NCBI GenBank assembly: GCA_964634755.1
Contig: CAZWJH010000077.1
Location: 1-11,824, forward strand
Origin: JALXDT01 sp964634755
GTDB lineage: Bacteria > Acidobacteriota > Aminicenantia > JAMOAD01
Length of the DNA stretch: 11,824 nt
Direction of reading: 5' to 3'
Part shown: positions 7,864 through 11,824 of the stretch, in pieces
Numbering within the stretch: the stretch's first letter is position 1
How the letters are laid out: each line of letters begins with the position of its first letter
Program-made: the position numbers and the translations under genes
Notes under the pieces: generated by a model
What the model saw: only the letters and a program-made list of their open reading frames with translations
Database searches by the model: none
What the model was told of the DNA's origin: nothing

Positions 7864-7892
7864 ATAATAACATAAAAAAAGAAGACTATCTA
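7864..7892 (-). promoter_or_regulatory. candidate internal promoter for hemW
   Basis: Read on the minus strand: TAGATA (four of six to the -35 consensus), a 17-base spacer ending in TGT, then TATTAT (five of six to the -10 consensus), giving an extended -10 TGn. The -10 ends six bases before the hemW ATG, so the start point would be the A of the ATG. AT-rich DNA gives such matches by chance, so this is tentative. The -35 half lies just beyond the methyltransferase stop codon. Confidence 0.4.
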
Positions 7893-7893
7893 T

Positions 7894-8616
7894 TTAGCTC
7901 ATAAACTGAGAAAAAAGGGTGTAGTAATGTTTTTGAGCTATAAAATAGAGTGTACCTGCATTTTTAAATTCGAGATACTCTTCATAAGTTTTAATAGTAT
8001 CTGATGGTATAAATTCCTCTTTTGATTTTATTTTCGGGCTTACTGCCTGTCCAAAATCAAGTATTCTGAATCCATTATTCCTGAGAAGAGAAGCATATTC
8101 ATCTTTGCTCATTGGATTCATAAAAAAATCTATTCTTTCTGCCCAGTGCATTGAGATTCTGTTTTCTTTAAAAAAATCCACCAAAAGAAGGAAAATACCT
8201 TTTTTTCTTAAAACTCTGTGAATTTCCGATAATACAGTATTCGGATTTTTATAATAATAAAAAGATTCCATATTAAAAACAATATCAAAACTCCTATTTT
8301 TGAATGGAAGGAAATTAACACTGTTTTTTACCATCTGAAAAGGTTTTCCGGTTTCTTCCAAATTTTTGCGGGCTTTTTTTAGCATTTCCACGGAAATATC
8401 AGAAGCAATACCCTTTTCTGCTCCCATTTCAAGAAAATATCTCAAAGCCCATCCGTTTCCGCAAGAGAGATCAAGAATTGTTTTTCCTTCAAAAGGGAGA
8501 AGATTTTTTATTATTGTTTTTGCGACCGGTGAATGCCCCATTGCCATACCTTCAGCTTTCCCCTTTTTAGCCCAATCATTGAAAAAAGTTTCCGCTATCT
8601 TTTCTTCTCTCATCAT
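7894..8616 (-). CDS. class I SAM-dependent methyltransferase, substrate unknown
   Basis: A 240-residue soluble protein with a Methyltransf_11-type fold. Motif I is ILDLSCGNG at 47-55, the acidic end of strand 2 is D73 in ASDIS, and LPFKNRSFD at 103-111 with the following FNMESFYY covers motifs II-III. EIHRVLRKKGIFLLL at 131-145 is the usual post-II stretch. The N-terminal FFNDWAKKGKAEGMAMGHS (11-29) should help place the subfamily. The methyl acceptor cannot be read from sequence, and the DNA ligase and haem chaperone on either side do not identify it. It starts one base after the ligA stop with a good ribosome binding site, so it is almost certainly co-transcribed. Two ATG codons are in tandem at 8616 and 8613; both are usable. 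Confidence 0.85.
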   Translation of the reverse strand: MMREEKIAETFFNDWAKKGKAEGMAMGHSPVAKTIIKNLLPFEGKTILDLSCGNGWALRYFLEMGAEKGIASDISVEMLKKARKNLEETGKPFQMVKNSVNFLPFKNRSFDIVFNMESFYYYKNPNTVLSEIHRVLRKKGIFLLLVDFFKENRISMHWAERIDFFMNPMSKDEYASLLRNNGFRILDFGQAVSPKIKSKEEFIPSDTIKTYEEYLEFKNAGTLYFIAQKHYYTLFSQFMS

Positions 8617-8617
8617 T

Positions 8618-10621
8618 TTAATCTCCCTTAATAAGTTTTATAAATTCATCTTCATTGATTGTTTTTATTCTCAATTTTTTGGCTTTCTCAAACTTACTCC
8701 CGGGATTTTCTCCCACAATTACAAAGTCAGTTTTACTGCTAACAGCAGAAGTAACTTTTCCTCCCAATGATTCTATGATCTTTTTTGCTTCAGATCTTGT
8801 GAAGTTTTTAAGTTCTCCCGTAAATACAAATTGAAGTCCGTTTAATTTGTTTTCTAATTTAACTTCTTCCCTATCTTCAAAGTTTATTCCCGCTTTTCTT
8901 AATTTTTCTATAACATTAATATTCCTTTCCTCTTTAAAGAAAACAACAATACTATCTGCAACTTTATCTCCTATTTCATTTATTTCTATTAATTCTTTTT
9001 TTGATGCTTTCATAAGATTATCAAGAGTCTTAAATTTTCTTGCAAGAAGTTTTGCAGTATACTCTCCTACAAGCCTTATACCAAGACCGTATATTAATCT
9101 GTAAAGCTCATTTGATTTACTTTTTTCAATTTCTCTCATCAAATTATCAGTGCTCTTTTTCCCCATTCTTTCTAATTTTTCCACTTTTAGGGGATCAAGG
9201 TAATAAATATCAGCAATATCATTTAACATCTTTTTCTCTAAAAGCTGTTGAACTAAAGCTTCTCCCATCCCCTCTATATTCATCGCATCTCTGGAGACAA
9301 AGTGAAGAATAGAGCCTTTCAGTTTCGCAGGACAGGAAACATTCGGGCATCTCCATATAGCTTCATCCTCAGGTTTATAGAGCTTTGCTCCGCATGAAGG
9401 ACAGAATTCCGGCATTACAAAATCTTTCTCCTTACCGGTTCTTTTCTCTTTTATAACTCCTGTAATTTTAGGAATAACATCCCCACTTTTAACAAGCCAC
9501 ACCCAATCACCAATTTTAATATCTTTTCTTCTTATCTCATCTTCATTATGAAGTGTTGCACGGGATACTGTAGATCCTGCAATTTCTACCGGTTCAAGAA
9601 TAGCAACGGGTGTTATGGCTCCCGTTCTTCCTACCTGCACTATTATATCTTTTATCTTGGTAGCTGCTTGTTCGGGAGGAAATTTGTAAGCAATTGCCCA
9701 TCTTGGAAACTTTGATGTTGCCCCGAGCTCTTTTTGGAGAGAAATTTCATTGACTTTTATAACTATACCATCAACTTCATAATCAATGCCTCTTTTTTTC
9801 TCTTTCCACTCCTTACAAAATTTTATTACTTCCTTAATCCCTTTGTTAAGTTTTGATGCTGGGTTTACTTTAAAACTCAATTTTTTTAAAAGCTTTAGAT
9901 TTTCAAAATGGGTACTTTTAGGCTCTTTGTCTTCAATATATATATAGTAAATAAAAATATCCAATCCCCTTTTAACTACTTCCCTTGGATCAAGTAGTCT
10001 CATAGTACCGGCGGCTGCATTACGGGGGTTTGCAAAAAGCGGCTCACCTTTTAATTCTCTTTCTCTGTTAATTCTTTCAAAAGCATCTTTTGAAAGAAAA
10101 ACCTCTCCTCTAACTTCAGTTCTTCTTTTCTCTTTAATTTTAAGAGGAATACTCCTGATGGTTTTAACATTATGTGTTACATCATCCCCCCTTTCTCCAT
10201 CTCCCCTTGTTATTCCCTGAACGAGAATACCGTTTTCATAAATTAGAGATATGCTCAAACCATCTATTTTTAGCTCTGTTACATATTCTATTTGATTTCT
10301 ATCAGTATTTTTTTTTATTCTATTGTCAAAGTCCAGAAGTTCTTCAAAAGAATATGCGTTTTGAAGGGACAGCATGGGGATTTTGTGCCTTACTGTCTTA
10401 AATCCATCTACCGGCTGGCCACCCACTCTTTGAGTTGGGGAGTCAGGGGTAATTAGTTCTGGAAACTCTTTCTCTAAATTTTCTAATTCTTTTATTAGTT
10501 TGTCAAACTCGAAGTCCGAAATTACCGGACTATTTTCCACATAGTATTTATACTCGTGAAAGCTTATTTCTTCTTTTAATTTTTCTATTCTTTTTTTCGC
10601 CTCTTCCTTTAACAGAGACAT
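8618..10621 (-). CDS. ligA: NAD+-dependent DNA ligase LigA
   Basis: Seals nicks in duplex DNA during replication and repair, using NAD+ as adenylate donor. At 667 residues it is full length with every domain in order: the NAD-binding Ia domain (about 1-70, HEYKYYVENSPVISDFEFD at 22-40), the adenylation domain with the nucleophile K118 in KIDG, TRGDGERGDDVT at 138-149 and the later VDGIVIK at 283-289, the OB fold (about 320-400), a four-cysteine zinc finger (C407, C410, C425, C430), helix-hairpin-helix repeats (about 440-565) and a C-terminal BRCT domain (about 594-667, FVFTGEL at 598-604). No key residue is missing. The ATG lies four bases after the TPR gene stop and has no ribosome binding site, which suggests coupled translation. 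It is expected to be essential and single-copy, so it is a useful marker for placing the organism. Confidence 0.98.
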   Translation of the reverse strand: MSLLKEEAKKRIEKLKEEISFHEYKYYVENSPVISDFEFDKLIKELENLEKEFPELITPDSPTQRVGGQPVDGFKTVRHKIPMLSLQNAYSFEELLDFDNRIKKNTDRNQIEYVTELKIDGLSISLIYENGILVQGITRGDGERGDDVTHNVKTIRSIPLKIKEKRRTEVRGEVFLSKDAFERINRERELKGEPLFANPRNAAAGTMRLLDPREVVKRGLDIFIYYIYIEDKEPKSTHFENLKLLKKLSFKVNPASKLNKGIKEVIKFCKEWKEKKRGIDYEVDGIVIKVNEISLQKELGATSKFPRWAIAYKFPPEQAATKIKDIIVQVGRTGAITPVAILEPVEIAGSTVSRATLHNEDEIRRKDIKIGDWVWLVKSGDVIPKITGVIKEKRTGKEKDFVMPEFCPSCGAKLYKPEDEAIWRCPNVSCPAKLKGSILHFVSRDAMNIEGMGEALVQQLLEKKMLNDIADIYYLDPLKVEKLERMGKKSTDNLMREIEKSKSNELYRLIYGLGIRLVGEYTAKLLARKFKTLDNLMKASKKELIEINEIGDKVADSIVVFFKEERNINVIEKLRKAGINFEDREEVKLENKLNGLQFVFTGELKNFTRSEAKKIIESLGGKVTSAVSSKTDFVIVGENPGSKFEKAKKLRIKTINEDEFIKLIKGD
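8622..8629 (-). promoter_or_regulatory. ribosome binding site of the methyltransferase gene
   Basis: AAGGGAGA on the minus strand, inside the last codons of ligA. The GGGAG core ends six bases before the first ATG (8616) and nine before the second (8613), so it supports both. It is the clearest ribosome binding site of the internal genes on this strand. Confidence 0.75.
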
Positions 10622-10625
10622 TTAT

Positions 10626-11705
10626 TTAAGGAGTCAAAAGTCCGAGTCTCTTTTTGGCCACTCTCAAAAGATCTTCATAATCCTGTAAAGAAGCTTTTTC
10701 CATATTTATCATGTAATTTTTGAGAACTTTCTCAGCCTGCGCAGCATAAATTTTAGGGCTATTTAAAACAACTGCTTCTGCCCAATACTGCTTTGCCTTT
10801 TCAAGAAAACTTTTGTCTTTTCCGCCGCTTGCTTTAAATTTTTTGTTATACTCAACCCCGATTTTGTAGGCTATTTCCGCATTCTTTCTCATATTATAGA
10901 GCTTTTTATATGTTGCAAGAGCTTTTTCTCCCTGTCCCAATTTTATATATGCTTTAGCCATGAGTTTAAGGCAATCATACACTTTTTTTGAGCCTTTGGC
11001 CTTCATCTTTGCATAGGCAAATTCAAAGGCATTTAGTGCTTTTCTATAATTCTTCCTAACAAAGTATAATTTCCCAATATCCCTTATCTTCTTTAGTGTT
11101 CTTACTGAGGGATAATTGTTATAAGCCTGTTCATAAAATTTTAACGCTTTTTCGTAATCCTTTTGAATGTAAGCAACATTTGCTTTCATATAAAGAGCCT
11201 GGCTTAAAAGGATTTGCCATTTTCTCTTTAAAGCTCCTGTTGATGTGGCAATATTATTATTTGCAAGGAGAATGGCTCCATCAGCGTATTCAACCCCTCT
11301 GTTTACATCCTTTTTTGAGGATATGTAAGAGTCTGCCATATAAAGAAAGAGACTGGCTTTTTGCATATCATTGAGACCGGATTTTTTTGAGAGTTTTTCT
11401 CCATAATAGATAACTTTATCAATATTCTTGTCCTGATAATATGAAAGAACCAATGAGCCTAATACTGCTACCGTATTTTTAGGAACTTTATCTTCGTACT
11501 TTTTTATATATTTTTCAGCTTCAGCAAGCATTTTTTTCTTTAATGTCAATATCTCCTGAGGAGATTTTTTCTCTCTTATTGCTTTTGAATAATTTGCACT
11601 CGCTTCAAAGAAAGCAAGATACTGAGTAGGTTCACTTGCAACGAGAATACCACTTATTAAAAGAAAAAGAATGATGACTCCCGCTACGATTGTGGTTTTT
11701 TTCAT
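10626..11705 (-). CDS. exported TPR-repeat protein
   Basis: A 359-residue protein with an N-terminal signal peptide: MKKTT, a hydrophobic core and a likely cleavage after LVA (residue 23). There is no lipobox cysteine. The rest is helical and lysine-rich, with tetratricopeptide-like repeats at about 117-146, 168-200, 206-236 and 243-273, the clearest being ANVAYIQKDYEKALKFYEQA and AKAYIKLGQGEKALATYKKL. TPR arrays bind partner proteins, so a periplasmic scaffold or envelope-assembly role is possible, but no specific function can be given. The start is ATG 11705: a TTG at 11717 would extend the frame, but the GGAGG lies within that extension, and the signal peptide begins properly at the ATG. 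First gene of the string that continues into ligA. Confidence 0.82.
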   Translation of the reverse strand: MKKTTIVAGVIILFLLISGILVASEPTQYLAFFEASANYSKAIREKKSPQEILTLKKKMLAEAEKYIKKYEDKVPKNTVAVLGSLVLSYYQDKNIDKVIYYGEKLSKKSGLNDMQKASLFLYMADSYISSKKDVNRGVEYADGAILLANNNIATSTGALKRKWQILLSQALYMKANVAYIQKDYEKALKFYEQAYNNYPSVRTLKKIRDIGKLYFVRKNYRKALNAFEFAYAKMKAKGSKKVYDCLKLMAKAYIKLGQGEKALATYKKLYNMRKNAEIAYKIGVEYNKKFKASGGKDKSFLEKAKQYWAEAVVLNSPKIYAAQAEKVLKNYMINMEKASLQDYEDLLRVAKKRLGLLTP

Positions 11706-11710
11706 CAATA

Positions 11711-11715
11711 CCTCC
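11711..11715 (-). promoter_or_regulatory. ribosome binding site that fixes the TPR protein start
   Basis: GGAGG on the minus strand, five bases before ATG 11705. It sits inside the longer TTG-started frame (11717), which argues for the ATG as the true start. Confidence 0.85.
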
Positions 11716-11738
11716 AAATAATTTAAAAATGATTAAGT

Positions 11739-11767
11739 ATTTTAAACATATTATTTTTATTTGTCAA
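11739..11767 (-). promoter_or_regulatory. sigma70-type promoter for the TPR-ligA-methyltransferase-hemW operon
   Basis: On the minus strand, a perfect -35 TTGACA (11767-11762), a 17-base spacer and a -10 TAAAAT (11744-11739, five of six to consensus). A-rich DNA lies upstream of the -35. The predicted start near 11732 leaves a leader of about 27 bases with the GGAGG site. Unlike the other promoters in the window, this one makes an ordinary leadered message. Confidence 0.75.
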
Positions 11768-11824
11768 CTATACTTTTTTCTTCAAAAATAATCTAACCGA
11801 AAGAGGAATGTTTCATCAAAAAAA
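11768..11824. other. upstream region at window edge, nothing assignable
   Basis: A 57-base AT-rich stretch beyond the operon promoter. I see no convincing gene, hairpin terminator or RNA. An ATG at 11808 on the plus strand is preceded by GAGG only one base away and runs off the end after five codons, so I do not call it. Confidence 0.4.

Noticed and set aside
8366..8770. 134-codon plus-strand reading frame across the methyltransferase and ligA junction
   Set aside because: It lies antisense to two clear genes with conserved motifs, has no ribosome binding site I can see, and has composition typical of a shadow frame.
10600..10645. A TTGACT box between the TPR gene and ligA as a ligA promoter
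   Set aside because: The hexamer 17 bases downstream is a poor -10 (TGTTAA) and already lies inside ligA.
11706..11717. TTG start for the TPR protein
   Set aside because: The ribosome binding site lies inside this extension, and the signal peptide begins at ATG 11705.

Overview
The window is 11.8 kb of AT-rich, gene-dense bacterial DNA. There are no gaps above about 110 bases, and I saw no tRNA, rRNA, CRISPR array or insertion sequence. Two blocks of genes converge near position 6766. An O-antigen-ligase-like protein, UDP-sugar enzymes and a FecCD-type permease point to a Gram-negative-type cell with an outer envelope glycan. The proteins are rich in Lys, Ile and Phe, as expected of a low-GC genome. 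I cannot name the phylum from sequence alone.

Plus strand, 1-3059: a tight, overlapping gene string. It holds the 3' end of UDP-glucose 6-dehydrogenase, UDP-glucuronate decarboxylase (UDP-xylose synthase), a DUF374 acyltransferase-like membrane protein and an unaccompanied FecCD-family ABC permease. The first two enzymes together make UDP-xylose from UDP-glucose. The acyltransferase-like protein is plausibly an envelope-lipid enzyme. The permease does not obviously belong.

Plus strand, 3060-6764: a 63-base gap carries a near-consensus promoter (TTGACA-17-TATATT). It drives one giant gene of 1213 codons. This appears to be a fusion of an O-antigen ligase/polymerase-like membrane domain, beta-sandwich-like modules and a C-terminal (alpha/alpha)6 glycosidase-like domain, with the whole C-terminal part predicted to be periplasmic. 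It is the most unusual object in the window. Its -10 box lies exactly 6 bases before the ATG, so its mRNA may be leaderless.

Minus strand, 11767 down to 6769: a promoter (TTGACA-17-TAAAAT) and a good ribosome binding site precede an exported TPR-repeat protein. This is followed by ligA (NAD+-dependent DNA ligase), a class I SAM methyltransferase and hemW (radical SAM haem chaperone). Spacings of 4, 1 and 36 bases suggest one transcript. hemW also has a candidate internal promoter with the same 6-base -10-to-ATG geometry.

The plus-strand genes fit together as envelope-glycan biosynthesis: nucleotide sugar supply, a lipid-active enzyme, and polymer ligation or trimming. The minus-strand genes are housekeeping functions without an obvious shared pathway. 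All functional calls rest on motifs read by eye; no database search was run.
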